Assembly: GCA_027452005.1 (NCBI GenBank) | Contig: DAIDHF010000001.1 | Coordinates: 1-64,000, forward strand | Source of the DNA: Acidimicrobiales bacterium | GTDB taxonomy: Bacteria; Actinomycetota; Acidimicrobiia; Acidimicrobiales; JAKAVM01 | DNA length: 64,000 nt | Direction of reading: 5' to 3' | Program-made: the position numbers and the translations under genes | Notes under the pieces: generated by a model | The model's input: the letters and a program-made list of their open reading frames with translations, nothing else | What the model was told of the DNA's origin: nothing | Databases searched by the model: none | Part shown: one piece after another, positions 63,981 through 64,000 of the stretch | Layout: every line of letters starts with the position of its first letter | Position numbering within the stretch: the stretch's first letter is position 1

Positions 63981-64000
63981 ATGGCCAATTTTAGTGTATC
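63981..64000 (+). CDS. probable start of next T4P gene (pilC-like), truncated by window edge
   Basis: ATGGCCAATTTTAGTGTA (MANFSV) immediately after the pilT stop, as for PilC N-termini; only 6 codons visible. Confidence 0.35.

Overview
This 64 kb window reads as chromosomal DNA from a high-level actinobacterium, plausibly an Acidimicrobiia-like lineage (inferred from the Pup-proteasome locus, fused FbiC and gene order; not verified). From left to right:
- ACP, FAAL-type AMP ligase and an HHxxxDG acyltransferase.
- A split thiamine (thiOS / thiGD) locus interrupted by secreted hydrolases.
- gltB-gltD and fbiC.
- A pentose-phosphate operon tkt-tal-pgi-gnd-zwf-pgl. The pgl ORF was truncated in the ORF track and appears to need a non-canonical AUU start.
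- Small membrane proteins, trmI and a MarP-like protease.
- A complete Pup-proteasome locus (mpa/arc-dop-pup-prcB-prcA-pafA) followed by lepB-tatA/B-tatC.
- A tandem, degenerate ThyX-like protein.
- A chemosensory cluster (cheA-cheW-cheB-cheR-cheY-cheX-cheY plus MCP) directly beside type IV pilus ATPase genes (pilB, pilT).

The most interesting candidate system is that chemosensory/type IV pilus locus. Its cheY neighbour encodes a FliM/SpoA-like switch protein with a novel N-terminal extension although no flagellar structural genes are visible. Its PilT carries an N-terminal MshEN-like domain. I saw no CRISPR array, transposase, rRNA or convincing tRNA.
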